A DNA stretch of 64,000 nucleotides, taken from the NCBI GenBank assembly GCA_033002965.1, contig JAURVB010012941.1:124001-188000 (forward strand), read 5' to 3'. The DNA comes from Piper betle. Taxonomy: Eukaryota > Streptophyta > Magnoliopsida > Piperales > Piperaceae. The notes below the pieces were generated by a model. That model ran no database searches and was not told the DNA's origin. It saw only the letters and a program-made list of their open reading frames with translations. Both the position numbers and the translations under genes were made by a program. Position 1 is the stretch's first letter. Each line of letters begins with the position of its first letter. Shown piece by piece: positions 49,610 to 62,425 of the stretch.

Positions 49610-50640
49610 AATTCTAGGTGCACTTGGCTACAAGCGGCGTGTGGTGTGCCGATCAAATCTGGATCGCAGGCGTGGGTCATGGACTTGGTCAAGAGTGTGA
49701 TCATTTCATGGTCAATTCTTCACAGTTGCCGACATTACAAACCCGCGGACACGTTCAACACAAAACGGGCCTTACGGCGGCGGTACAACGGCACCTTCGG
49801 TGGCTACTGCAACGGCTTTTCCGGCAGCCAAGGTTGACGGAGATTGCACAGATCAGTAAGTATCCAACTGATGAGTGGCTTGGCAATGGTCCAGTGGTCG
49901 GAGGGGCTTCTATCCGGCAGCGGTGGCACCTGAAAGTTCTGGCTGAACTACTTTTTAGCCGAGTTCTACCGCCATTTTCCGGCGAGGGTGGAGGTCGAAT
50001 GTGGAAGGGCTTGATTTGGGCTTGTCCATGGAAGTGAGGTGAACTTCGTGGGGGGCATCGGTGTGGGCGGCGATGGCCTGAGTCAGCCGGACGGAAGGAG
50101 AACGAAAAGTCGGCGGCATTCTATTATTGCACTTTTCCGGTGAGTTTCTATTTGGTGGTTTTTAGGCGAGGGTGAGGCTCTTCAGTGACTGGACTCAACT
50201 TGGGTTTGTTTGTGGTGTTGAGGAGAGCTCCATGGAAGTGGTGACATAGCTAGAGGCGGCTTTGGCTGGCCAGACAGACATGGAGAAGATGGTGATTTCT
50301 GCTACAAAACTAGTCTGGCACGCAGGTTCTGGGTAATTTTTGCGTGACAGTGAACCTCGCCAATGGCCGATGTCGACTGGGTTCTATTCCTTACTATAAG
50401 GAGAATTCAGTGGATGTTGTGAAGTGGCCGGAAGCGGCCTGGGCTGGCCGTACTCACACCTACAAGATGGCTACTGGATGCTATTTCTCAAGCCGGCAGG
50501 GGGCTTTTCTTGGCTTTTTCCAGCATGGGCGGTTATCGGGGTACTCCAATCTACACACCGGTGGTCTTGGTGGCTGCCGGAGATGGATCTCCGGTGAGGG
50601 GGCTCCTCCCCTTTCTTTACTTATTCTCTGATTATTCTTC
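49610..50640. other. GC-rich unclassified block
   Basis: Abrupt rise in GC within AT-rich DNA. Phrases such as TTTTCCGGTGAGTTT, TTTTCCGGCGAGGGTGG and GGCTGGCC recur. The open frames on the plus strand match no family known to me. The texture resembles the GC-rich part of the LTR-like copies that follow, so a transposon origin is likely. Confidence 0.35.
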
Positions 50641-51009
50641 TTCCTTCTCTTCTTTTCTCCAAAGGAGATACAGTGTCGCTATGACCGTGATTGACTTCGT
50701 ATACTCTTGTTTTTAGTTCGACCAATTCGTCCACAACATTGTCTATGGGAAGTACATTATCCCACCTCCCTACCCAAAACTTTTCTGCTTCGGTATGGAC
50801 CAGGCAAATGTTCTCCTTCGCCAGTTTTCCTCTTTTCATCAAAGTTACTGTAAGTGGATGTTTGATGAACATGAATGCAAGTACTGGCATATCTGCTCAT
50901 GTTGGCGTCCTCGTCGGCGGCAATGAGAACTGACATTTGGTGACCAACTGGGGAGAGGACGATTTCACAAAGATGGCCACTACATCCATTCGAGTGTCAT
51001 TCTTGGTCT
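50641..51009. other. Unassigned stretch with overlapping open frames on both strands
   Basis: A plus frame (50691-50933) and a minus frame (50890-50621) are both open and neither resembles a known protein. No call is made. Confidence 0.25.
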
Positions 51010-51122
51010 AAAACCCGTGACTCTTGAGTTAGGGTTTTATACGCCATTGGTCCGAATTAAACCGATTTCAAAACACGCACGTCGAGTCGAGGCTGGCTGT
51101 GAGTTATGAACTATGAGGGTTA
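51010..51122 (-). repeat. Inverted fragment of the LTR-like element
   Basis: TAAAACCCGTGACTCTTGAG with GTTAGGGTTTTATA, and later ATGAACTATGAGGGT, correspond in inverted order to the terminal 130 bases of the copies at 51133 and 54618 (which end with CTAACTCGAATCGTGGGTTTTACA and contain ACCCTCATAGCTCATAC). The fragment is divergent and abuts the head of copy A. Confidence 0.55.
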
Positions 51123-51132
51123 AGTATAACTG

Positions 51133-54075
51133 TGTAACACCCCAAATCCGGTTCACGCTCGTGAACCAAACCGGCATGTTACAGGCCCCGGTTAGGTCGG
51201 CTAACCCGAACCTAACTCATGTGGATCCAATCTCGGCGTCTTAAGATGAAGATACGATCCATCATGAATGAATAAATATACAAAATCCTAACATGGTACT
51301 ACATGAATGACAAGCAATTCAAAATACACACCACTACAGTTACGATCAAATTCTGAAATCAAAACAGACCGGGTCTCCCCTAAAAATGCAATTAGGGTCC
51401 ACCCTGTCAAAATAATATATATACAAATATATCACATATATACGTATAGCAACGATAGCATTCACACATACTTCTAATCTATTATATTCATCATTCTCTG
51501 AACTTTGGGTCCTAACCCCACTTTTGCTGCGCTACTCTGACCATTTCATTTCATGTCATTGTCATGCATCAAACATTTAATCATGTCATTCACAATATAA
51601 TAACATAATAATGCAATATTAAACATTCAGAAATCTAACATGTGTGTGTGCACAAGACCTCATTGCTCCTCCGTCCAAGCTGGCGCATCCATCTCGTGCT
51701 TATCACCTACATATATATAAGAAAAACGTCAGTAACAAGCGTTACTGGTCCGGAAAATAAAATAACTATAACAAACTGGCTATGAGAGCAAACTCTCATC
51801 TGAAAGCAAACATATACTTCCTCAAGAACACTCTGAAGGGCACTACTGAGGAGCCACTGGGCTGCAGACCCGGTAGCATCCCGAACTTACTGCTGCTGGT
51901 ACTGTGCTACTCTCAGCACTTCTTTTTCAGTACTTCTCGTGAAACTTTATCCTAAGCCCTCTCCTTACCTCCATATTTCTCCTGGCCTTGAGCACGAAGG
52001 CCGAGTACTCTCAGGCAGTCGCCTTTAGTACCCTTTGAACCACAAGTCCGGACATGCGCTGTACTAAACAGTACCCGTAAACCTCCACGTTCTCCGGGTG
52101 TGAGGAACTCAAACGCGGAGTTGTCAGGATCCCTCGGGAATGGAACAGTCCGCTGGCACTAATCCAGAGCCCGCTTTGACTGTCACGGCATCCTCTGCAT
52201 GGTACGTGCAGTCGGTTTCTCCATCTCTCGTCTCACTGAAAACTCGATAAAACTATATATATAGGCCTGGGAAGGGATTCATATAATAGGCCCGAAGGCA
52301 ACTTGTGGTGGATCTTGTTTTCGAAATCATCCTCGAGGGATCTCATCCTCGAGGGGTTATTAATCCGGAAATATTCGATTAAATGGCCCGAGTTAAGTGG
52401 GATCCAATAAAACGCCACTTAACCCGCCCTGCAATAATAAAATAAACATACAATGGAAGAGCGTAAAACAAGACGAGTCCTAAACGGACCTGGTGGAAGC
52501 TCCAAGCGTGTCATCGCGCCTAGGCGGCGAGCTCCTACTTCGTACCTACACATCAAAACTAGATACTAACGCCCGCTAACTAAATGATGCATCAAACTCA
52601 ACAAACATCACACAATACGAATAACATCCATCAACAATCAAGTAATCATAATGTAAAAATAATTCTACGTCATCCTATTCATACCAATTTTATACCGTTT
52701 TTCTAAGTTACGTCATACTCGATTAACATGCTCATATTTACTTATCTCACTAGACTACTTATCCTCCATGCACTATCAATCACATCATGTAACTTCATTC
52801 ATACTCTGATATTCATCATGATAATTAATCAACCCTAGCATGCTATGCTAACAATTATCATCAATTTTTAAATAAATCAATCGGAGGTAATTATACCTCA
52901 CGTCGTCGGCAATCGGCGACGGCTAGGGTTCCGTCGCGCATCTCGGAGCTCGAATTCGGCGCTCCTCGGCGTCCGATGTTCGATCGAGTCCAACTGGGTG
53001 AGCTCCGCGGAAGATCCGGTGAATTCCAGCGAATTCCAGAAATTCCAATTTTTCGGTGGTTTTCCGACAGCTACTGGCGGTTTTCCGGCGACTTCCGGTG
53101 GTTTTCCGACGACAATCGCCGGCGGCGTCTACTGGTCGGAAAGGGGTCGTGTTGGGTACCCTCGGAACCGGCTCGGCGAGCCCGACTCATCTATGACCTC
53201 AGTGTGGCCAATGGAGGCGGCGGCTCGCCGGAAAACGGCAAAACAGAGGCCGGCCGTGGTGGTTGCTAGATCCGGCCGGCCACGGCGGCAACGGCCTCCG
53301 CTCCGGTCAGGAAGCGTCACTGGGTGGTCGACGGTGCTGAGGCGACCACCTGATCGTGGTGGCGATGCTCGCCGGCGGCGGAATCGGCGACGCGACCGCA
53401 ACGCGGCCGCGGCGTCGCGGCGTGGTTTCCTCGCGTCGCGGCGGTCCGATGGGGGCCGGACCTGGTCGGGGCGGCAGGGCGACGCCGTGGCCGGGCTGGG
53501 CGGCGTCGATCGGCGGCCAGGCGGCGCCGGCCGTGGCGGCGGTGGCGCGCGAACAGGGGCGGCGCGGCGAGGGTTTGGGCGTGGGGGAGAAAAGTCGGGG
53601 TGAAAAATTAGTTGGGTGGCAAACTCGTAAATAATACTTGACTCGTCTCCGGCTCGAGTCAAGTATCATAACTAACTCGTATTAAATCCTAAAAAAATTC
53701 ATAAAAATCGGGAAAAATCCCGTAAAATCAAACAACACCAAAAAAATTATAATGATATGCTCTAGAACTATCAACCCACCCAAACTGCCCGAACGCGTCC
53801 TAACGCGGTAAACGGCCTAATACTAATTCTACGATCCACTATATATAAAAATAAAAAAATGACTGGCATACTCTCATATATCTGATAACTCATTCTGTTC
53901 TGCTGTGTTCATGACGTTATCATCATATACTTGGGTACGCATGACCCTCATAGCTCATACACGCGACTGGCATCGGCTCGGTACACGTGTCCTGAAACTG
54001 ACTCAACTCGAAAAAATAACGGTCGACCCGACCGGTTCTGAATATAAAACCCTAACTCGAATCGTGGGTTTTACA
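51133..54075. mobile_element. LTR-like element copy A (probable solo LTR)
   Basis: A 2943-base unit starting TGTAACACCCC and ending GGGTTTTACA, so with TG...CA ends. The 4 bases ACTG occur on both sides (51129-51132 and 54076-54079). It is colinear over its whole length with copy B (54618-57570). No gag, pol or other conserved protein was found inside; the open frames in the GC-rich third are not conserved as protein between copies. TGTAACACCC-type ends are usual for long LTRs of plant Ty3/gypsy elements. A non-autonomous element cannot be excluded. Confidence 0.7.
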
Positions 54076-54617
54076 ACTGAGTATATGATGATAATGTCAG
54101 TAACATAATAGGAAAATGAGTTATCAGAATATGCGATATTATGCCAAATTGTTTATTATTTCATGCATTAGACTATAATAATTAGAATTAAGCCATTATT
54201 ATGTTAGGGCATGTTGGATATGATTTTGGGTTGGTTAGTAGGTTAGAACATGTTAATTTATTTGTTTGGGCATATTTTTAATTTATAGAGTTTTATTATA
54301 TTTATTTGATATTTTTTAAAATTTAATTATGTATATTGACTTGAGGCTAGAACGAGTTATGTTTTAATTGCAAGACTGCCCCCGACCTCTTCCCTTCTTC
54401 TTCTTATTCCCCTCGGTCCCTCCTCCAAGCCGCCAACCTTTTTTTGTTTCTCCCTTTTCTCCGCCGACGACCACCCTCGCCACCGCCAACCACCACCACC
54501 CCGGCGACCCCCTTGCCGTTGACTCCGCCTCACCCCCACCCTTTCTTCTTTCCTTCTCTTCCTCTTTTACTTTCTATTTTCCACCCTCGGTCATCACCTA
54601 CCGCCGCCTACATGTGT
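54076..54617. other. Spacer between the two LTR-like copies
   Basis: AT-rich for 300 bases, then a pyrimidine-rich CCACC/CCGCC tract (54380-54600). The tract appears to continue beyond copy B at 57576 with similar CACCGTCAACC-type sequence, so copy B interrupted it. No gene recognised. Confidence 0.4.
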
Positions 54618-55776
54618 TGTAACACCCCAAATCCGGTTCACGCTTGTGAACCAAACCAGTATGTTACAGGCCCCGGTTAGGTCTGCTAACCTGAACCTAA
54701 CTCATACGGATCCAATCTCGGCGTCTTAAGATGAAGATACAACTTTCAAAGCATGGATGAATGCATAAACCCTAACATAGTACTACATGAACGACATGCA
54801 ATTCAAATACACACCAATACAATTATGATCAAACTCAATGAAAATTCTAAAATAAAACGGACAAAATCTCCCCTAAAAGTGCAATTAGGGTTCACCCTAT
54901 CAAAACAATATACACCAATATATATGCATATATCAACAATTTTAATCACATATAATCTAATATACCGTATATTCATTATAAAACTTGGGCCACACTTCTG
55001 CTGCGCACTGTGATCACATCTCACCTCTTGTCATCATGTCTTAGCTCTTCATCATGTCATAACATTATATTTTAACAACTAATCACATCACATCATCATG
55101 TTTCAAACATTTATTCACACCATATAATAATATCATAACACAATATAAACACTCAATTGACTGACATGTGTGTAAGCGACAACAATGCTCCTTCGTCCAA
55201 ACTGGCTCTTCCAACTCGTAATTGTTACCTATATATAGTATAAAAATACGTTAGTAACAAGTGTTACTGGTCCGAAAAATAAAATAACTATAACAAGCTG
55301 GCTATGAGAGCAAACTCTCATATGAAAGAAAGCAGCATATACTCCACGTGAACACTCTGAAGAGCACTACTGACGAGCCACTGGGCTGCAGACCCGGTAG
55401 CATCCCGAGCTTACTGATCTACTGTTGGTACTGTGCCGCTCTCGGCACTTCTTTTTCAGTACTTCTTGTGAAACTTTATCCTAAGCCCTCTCCTTACCTC
55501 CATATTTCTCCTGGCCTTGAGCACGAAGGCTGAGTACTCTTAGGCAGTCACCTTTAGTATCCTTTGAACCACAAGTCCAGACATGCGCTGTACTAAACAG
55601 TACCCGTTAACCTCCACGTTCTCCGGGTGTGAGGAACTCAAACGCGGAGTTGTCAGGATCCCTCGGGAATGGAACAATCCGCTGGCACTAATCCAGAGCC
55701 CGCTTTGACTATCATGACATCCGCGCATGGTACGTGCAGTCAGTTTCTCCATCTCTTGTCTTACAGAAAACGCGAA

Positions 55777-55840
<64 letters not shown>

Positions 55841-57570
55841 CTGGGTAGGGATTTATATAATAGGCCCGAAGGCAACTTGTGGTGGATCTTGTTTTCGAAA
55901 TCATCCTCGAGAGATCTCATCCTCGAGGGGTTATTAATCTAGAAATCTGTTCGGCTAGATAATAGAAAGACGTAAAACAGAATTGAGTCCTAAACAGACC
56001 TGGTGGAAGCTCCAAGCGTGTCATCACGCCTAGGCGGCGAGCTCCTACTCCGTACCTACACATCAAAATTAAATACTAACGCCCACTAACTACATGATGC
56101 ATCAAAATCAATGAATATCACACGACATAATAATCATCCCTCAATAATTGATCAATAATCAATAATCATAAAAGTGAAAAAAATTCTATCATCGTATTCA
56201 TTCCAATTTTATTGTGTTTCCTAAGTTACATCGTGCTCAATTAGCATGCTTATACTTCATCTCATTAGATCACTTATTTAATTTCATCATGCACATCTTT
56301 ACTTCATTCATAGTATGGCATTCATCATGACAACTAGTTAATTCTAGCATGCTATGCTAACAATCATAATCAATTTTAAATAACTCAATCGGAGGTAATA
56401 TACCTCACGTAGTCGACAATCGGCGATGGCTAGGGTTCCGTCGCGTGTCTCGGAGCTCAAATTTGGCACTCATCGGCGTCCAAAGCACGATTGGGCTCGA
56501 TTGGGTGAGCCCCGCCGAAGATCCGGTGAATTCTGGCAAATTAGAGAAATTCAGGTTTTTCGACGGTTTTCGGCGGTTTTCCGGCAGCTTCCGACGATTT
56601 TTCGGCGACAGTTGCCGGCGGTGTCAACTGGCCGGAAAGTGGTCGTATTGGGTACCCTTGGAACCGGCTCAGCGAGCCCGACTCATTTACGAGGTTGACG
56701 CGGCCAACGGAGGTGGCGGCTCGCCGGAAAATGCATAAAATCGAGCCAGCGGTGATGGTGGCTAGATCCGGCCGACCACGACGGCGATGGCCTCCGTTCC
56801 GGTCTGGGAAGGTCGCTGGAGGGCTGAGGGTGCTGAGGCGACCGACCGACTGACTGACTGCGGCGGCGCCGATCGCCGGCGGCGAAATCGGCGACGGAAG
56901 CGCAATGCTTGCGCAACGTGGCTTCCTTGCGTTGCGGCGGCCTGATTGGGGCCAGACTTGGTCGGGCAGCATGGTGACGTCGTCGTGGGGCTAGGCGGCG
57001 ACGATCGGCGGCTGGGCAGGCATCCACGGCAGTGGCGGTGACGCGCACAGTGGCGGCGCGTCAAGGTAAGGGTCGGGGAAGAAGGCATGGGGGAGAAAAA
57101 GACTCGACGGCAAACTTGTAAATATTACTTGACTCCTTTCCGACTCGAGTAAAGTATAATAACTAAGTCGTATTAAATCCTAAAAAATTCATAAAAAATC
57201 GGGAAAAATCCCGTAAAATCAAACAAACACCACAACATTATAATGATATGCTTTATGATTAACAACCCACCCAAACTGCCTGTAACGCGTCCTAACGTGG
57301 TAAACGGCCTAAAACTAATTTTACAATCCACTATATATAAAAATTTAAAAAAATGACTGGCATACTTTCACATATTCTGATAACTCATTCTGCTCTGTTG
57401 TGTTTATGACGTTTTCATAATATATTTGGGTACGTATGACCCTCATAGCTCATACACGCTGACCGGCGTCAACTCGATACACGTGTCCTGAAACTGACTC
57501 AACTCTAAAAATAACGGTCGAACCAACCGGTTCTGAATATAAAAACCTAACTCGAATCGTGGGTTTTACA
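54618..57570. mobile_element. LTR-like element copy B (probable solo LTR)
   Basis: A 2953-base unit with the same ends as copy A (TGTAACACCCC...GGGTTTTACA), flanked by a perfect 5-bp target duplication TGTGT (54613-54617 and 57571-57575). It is colinear with copy A, differing by point changes, small gaps and a strongly expanded (TA)n run. The 5-bp duplication and TG/CA ends support an LTR retrotransposon origin; absence of internal coding sequence suggests a solo LTR. Confidence 0.75.
55780..55837. repeat. (TA)n microsatellite inside copy B
   Basis: About 29 TA units. The equivalent site in copy A (about 52252-52262) has only about five, so the run expanded after the two copies separated. 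Confidence 0.9.
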
Positions 57571-58920
57571 TGTGTCACCGTCAACCATCAACGCCGGCAA
57601 CAACCTCTTGCAACCTTCCTAACCCTTTCCCCATCCTCCAGACCATTCCCTGGCTTGTGCAGTAACATGCACAACAAATAATGCTGAAAACAGGGTTGCC
57701 GCTTGCATGCGTGTTTGCTGGTGACTAACGCCACCACCGGCCAGTCCCGCACCACCTTCGGCCACACAGTCCACCCTCTAGCCGACCTTGACCACCCTTA
57801 GCCTTCTCCCCACTCCTTAGCCAACTCCACAGTTTATATGTCCTCACCTTGGCCAACCACAGTTGCCGCCTTCAACGACTAGCCGTCGCCACCGGCCAGT
57901 GGTGCTCTGGCCGCATTTTATGGGTTGAATTTTATAAAAAACCCCTTAGTTCGGCTATAGTTTGACATCCAACCCCTTAACTCGAATCGAAGCGACCCTG
58001 TGGCATTTCATCTAATAGCGTGGGTCGGTTCGATGGGGGTATATTTGTAATTACAAAAAAACCGACTTCTCAACCACCGACGTAACAGCTGGCGGTTGGT
58101 TTCGGTGGCGCCGTCGCCGTCGCCGTCGACATCTCATCTCCTTCCCACCTTCTTCTGCAAATTCGCTCTCTCTCGTTTCCTCGACCATCTCCAAGCTCTC
58201 CCACATGTGTACGTGCACTAATCCTTCGCTGTCTTTTTTTCATTTTATTCGTCGTTCATCGTTGTGGGAGCATTGCTTGCTAATCTTCATCAATGCCGTG
58301 GTTTTTTACTCCTTTTTTTAATCTTGTGATTGTGAATTTTGGTGTATGTTGGACTTTAGTGATTGAAGATCGAGGCTGCTGTAGTTTGCTTGGGTGGTGG
58401 GTTGATCGATTGGAAAACCGGTTGCCTTAGATTTAAAATGGGTTGGCATTGGCTGTTGTTGTTGAATTTTGTTTGATTCTGCCCTTGCTTGTTTTGGACT
58501 TGTTTCTACTGACTTGGAGTTGAACCTTTGGTTGTGATTTGGGAGTCTGCTAAAATGCTGGGTTTTCCTGGATAAAATAAAGTATTTTCTGTGGCATAGA
58601 TAACAAAAATCATTTTGGACAATCAATTTCAACTTATGATTGACAAGGGGTCCTTAATTTTCAAAAAAAAATTTTTTTTTGCTTGTTTTCATTAATTTCT
58701 GTAACATTGTATCTTGTATTTTAATGGAACCCTCATTTTGTGATGTGTTTGTTTGAGAGAATCAAAACCTCTCGATTAACATATATGCTAATGTCATTAG
58801 TTTACTCGGTGGTCAACATGTACGTTGTTTAATGTCAAATTTTCTGTTTTGATTCATAACAAAGCAGATTTTCTTTTGTGCCGTTTAAGCAGTATAAAGG
58901 CTTGTTATTGATTGCATTTC
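57571..58920. other. Spacer and 5' leader of the TPR-protein gene
   Basis: Pyrimidine-rich GC sequence to about 57900, then promoter-like sequence. CTCTCTCTCG-type leader sequence near 58165 followed by a GT-like donor (about 58206) and T-rich DNA suggests a 5' UTR intron before the start codon at 58921. No separate gene recognised. Confidence 0.35.
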
Positions 58921-61629
58921 ATGCCTGGAGTCGTTATGGATGGCGTGGATGCCATTGCTACGGAAAATGGACAAATCTTCCGGTATGAAAGAAAGTTCCC
59001 ATTTAAGTAAGTCTCCAAGTACACAAAGCCGTCCTAATGCCCCTATAGATGCACCTGGGGTGACTTGTATCCATACTTCAACTGAGAAATTGTATGACAA
59101 TGTGCATGAAATTGAAAGTTCAGTAGATGGTTCTTCTTCAAGGGTCAGCTTCAGATCTGATGCTGTGGAATCTAGGATAGATTCAAAATTACATCACTTG
59201 GTTGGTGGGCAGAGAAGAGAAATAGAAATAATGGAAGAGGAATCAGTCAGAGAGCAGGATGTTCAGGAAAGAGTTCTTTCCAATGGTGATGAAGCAAACT
59301 CTGCAAATGGGGTTCCGCTGAGTAAAAGCAGAAGCCTTTCATCTGGCAGTAAATCAGGTTCATTTGGTCAGTCTAGAAAGCCATCCCCTTTGCCATTAGA
59401 GGTTGATGCAGTGAACTTGAGCCCAAAGAACAAAGGTTTAGATGAAAGAATTTCTGTCGATCAGGAAATCAAGAGGACTTCTACAAGACGAAGTCCTAGT
59501 CATCTGATGAAACAAAGGAGTTCAATACATGGAGGAGCATCTAAGATTAAATTACAAAATGTGGCTGGGGGCATGTCTGAAGACAATGACCTGGGGCCTT
59601 ATCTACTAAAGCAAGCAAGAGATTTGATATCCTCAGGTGATAATCCTCAGAGAGCTCTAGATTTTGCTGTTCGAGCAGCGAAGTCTTTTGAAAAATGTAT
59701 GGATGGAAAGTCTACTATGGACCTTGTCATGAGCTGGCATGTGGCGGCAGCAATACATTGTAGCCTTGGACAATATGATGAGGCTATCCCAATTCTTCAG
59801 CGCTCCATTGAAATTCTTACTATGGAAGAAGGCCATGATCATGCCCTTGCAAAATTTTCCGGTTATATGCAATTGGGTGATACTTATGCAATGATAGGCT
59901 TGCTTGAGAACTCTATAAGATGTTACACCCTGGGTTTGAGCGTTCAGAGACAAGCTCTTGGAGATTCAGACTTGAGAGTGGCAGAAACTTGCCGATATTT
60001 GGCTGAGGCCCATGTCCAAGCACTTCAGTTCGATGATGCTAAAAATGTTTGTCAGATGGCTCTTGACATCCACAAAGAAATTGGCATTCCTGGCTCTATT
60101 GAAGAAGCTTCTGATAGGAGGCTCATGGGTTTAATTTGTGACATGAAGGGGGATCATGAAGCAGCGCTTGAGCATCTTGTTTTGGCAGGCATGGCTATGG
60201 CATCTAATGATCAGGGAGATGAGGTTGCACTAGTTGATTGTAGCATTGGGGACACTTATTTATCTTTAGCCAGGTATGATGAAGCTGTTTTTGCCTACCA
60301 AAAGGCTCTGACTGCATTTAAAACCTCCAAGGGTGATAACCATCCAAAGGTGGCTTTGGTTTTTGTTCGCCTAGCAGACTTGTATAATAGAACTGGGAAA
60401 ATAAGGGATTCAAAATCATTTTGTGAAAATGCCCTTCTAATCTACGATAAACCTGCTCGTGGATCATCTAAAGAGGAAATTGCTAGTGGTTATGCTGATA
60501 TTGCTGCTATTTATGAATCTTTGAATGAGCCTGAAGAGGCTCTCAGTTTGCTTCTAAAAGCCCTGAAGATATACAATGATGCTCCTGGCCAGCAAAGCAC
60601 AATTGCGGGTATTGAAGCTCAGATGGGAGTGATTTACTATATGATAGAAAACTATTCTGATTCATATATTTCCTTTAAAAATGCAATTGCAAAGCTTCGA
60701 GCTAGTGGGGACAGAAAATCTGCGTTTTTTGGTGTTGCCTTGAACCAATTGGGACTAGTTTGTGTGCAGAGGTATGCAATAAATGAGGCTGTAGATCTGT
60801 TTGAAGAAGCCAGGCATGTTTTGGAACAGGAGTATGGACCTTATCATCCAGACACACTAGGGGTATACAGCAACCTGGCCGGTACTTATGATGCTGTGGG
60901 CAGGTGAGTTTGATTTATTGGTTGCTTTGGCCAATTTCTGTGTAATTTGACATTTTTTACATCTTTTATCTTCTCACACCTGCTATCTTTTTCTTTAGTA
61001 TTTTAGCATTTATACATAGTTTTGTTGGAATAATCAGGAGAGTTTTAATAGTTTTGTTAACCGCATATGCCAAGACTCTTGTGACCATCTTGAAGCACAG
61101 AAAAGAATAAAATAAGATATATGGGAACAAGCATATTTATGCTTCAATATCTCTTGATAGCGTGAGATCGAGTTTCTGAATGTAATAGCTCTTTTGAAAA
61201 AAATCAATTCCTTTTTCAGTCAATTGCTATTAAATTGATGCTAATTTGAAAATTATATAGAATTGTTCCACTTACAATTGCACCTGGTGTGTTCACTTTG
61301 TTGGCATTACTTAAAAGTTTCCTGATGTTTTTTTAACTGTGGTGTTTTCTTTGTTCTCTTTCCTTATCATAATGTGATGATCCTAGCTGTGCCAGAAATT
61401 TTTGTTCACGGTTTTTTATGATTTCAGGTTGGATGATGCGATTGAGATCTTAGAATATGTGGTCAGAATAAGGGAGGAGAAACTTGGAACTGCCAATCCT
61501 GATGTAGATGATGAGAAGAGAAGGTTGGCGGAGCTACTCAAAGAGGCGGGCAGGGTTAGAAACAGAAAGGCAAAATCATTGGAAACTCTTCTTGATACGA
61601 CACATCCTACAGCACCTATCGTCAAGTAA
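58921..61629 (+). CDS. Kinesin-light-chain-related TPR protein (KLCR/CMU type), one frame break
   Basis: Cytosolic, microtubule-associated scaffold; in Arabidopsis the KLCR/CMU proteins keep cellulose synthase tracks stable and link to IQD proteins. Two exons: 58921-60903 and 61428-61629. After a Ser-rich N-terminus with LYDNVHEIESS and ESRIDSKLHHLVGG strings, residues from about 230 carry repeated TPRs (for example QYDEAIPILQRSIEI, RYDEAVFAYQKAL, EPEEALSLLLKALKIY, and in exon 2 RLDDAIEILEYVVRI). The family start MPGVVMDGV is at 58921, in a different frame from the main body, which opens at 58940. The frames join near the AAA at 58973-58975, where one base fewer would give a continuous ENGQ-SSGMKESS. 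The short ATG at 58940 may otherwise serve as start. Confidence 0.9.
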
Positions 61630-62425
61630 AAAGATTGAAGATTGAAAATGTAGAGATCATGACAAAAGCTGCGGTTTATTCATGTGTGAATAATATAAAT
61701 TTTGTATTATAAAAAGGGTTACAGCTTCTTGCTAATATATGTTGGGTGGGAGCATTCCTTTCGGTATGCTCTTTATTTTATTGTCTGTTCATTATTGTTA
61801 TTCTGTTCATATGTCTTGCATTGTTCGATACTGTGAAATGTATAAATTTACCTATGAGTCTGTTATTGGATGTTGTTCTCTGCTTTTTAAAGATGATTTA
61901 CAGGATAATAATTTTTATGGCCTGGTATCAACTGTACTAGCTCCATTTAATGATCCCACTGATAATTATGTTGAGCTCCTTTTCTTGGCAATCATTAGCT
62001 TGGTACTTGTTCTTTAACTGTAACTAACTTGGTGAACCCTAATTTTACTAATCACATTTGGCAGGAAAATATGATGATCTTGATGAACTGGTTTTGGCTT
62101 CAGGTTCATGATGGTTAGAAAGTCAGATAATATACTCAAAGCATCCACAATTTTCTCATTGGTATAGTAAGCTCTTTTGAAATGCATACTCATCACAAAT
62201 GCCATGTTTCTGGATGAGAAACAGGTTTTTGATGTTAAATGTCCAAATGATTTGGTGCAGATTATGTTCAGACTGTGAGGCAAACAATGGTTTATAAATC
62301 CATGCATTCTTGTTATTGTTTACTTAGACTTAAATGATGATTATTACTATTGTATTTACATGTTGACCCTTTTCAGTGGAAATAGATATCACTGATTTTT
62401 GGGAAGTTTGTCGCTGTTACAAGGC
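61630..62425. other. Convergent 3' region between the TPR-protein and carbonic anhydrase genes
   Basis: Presumed 3' UTR of the TPR-protein gene, with AATATAAATTTTGT (about 61689) as a possible polyadenylation region. No other gene found. Confidence 0.4.

Noticed and set aside
52998..53662. Long open frames on both strands in copy A of the LTR-like element (and similar frames in copy B)
   Set aside because: They are open because the DNA is GC-rich. The two copies do not preserve the same reading frame throughout, so no protein is under selection.
51133..57570. Two copies as the paired LTRs of a single retrotransposon
   Set aside because: The 540 bases between them have no retroviral-type coding sequence and each copy has its own, different target duplication.
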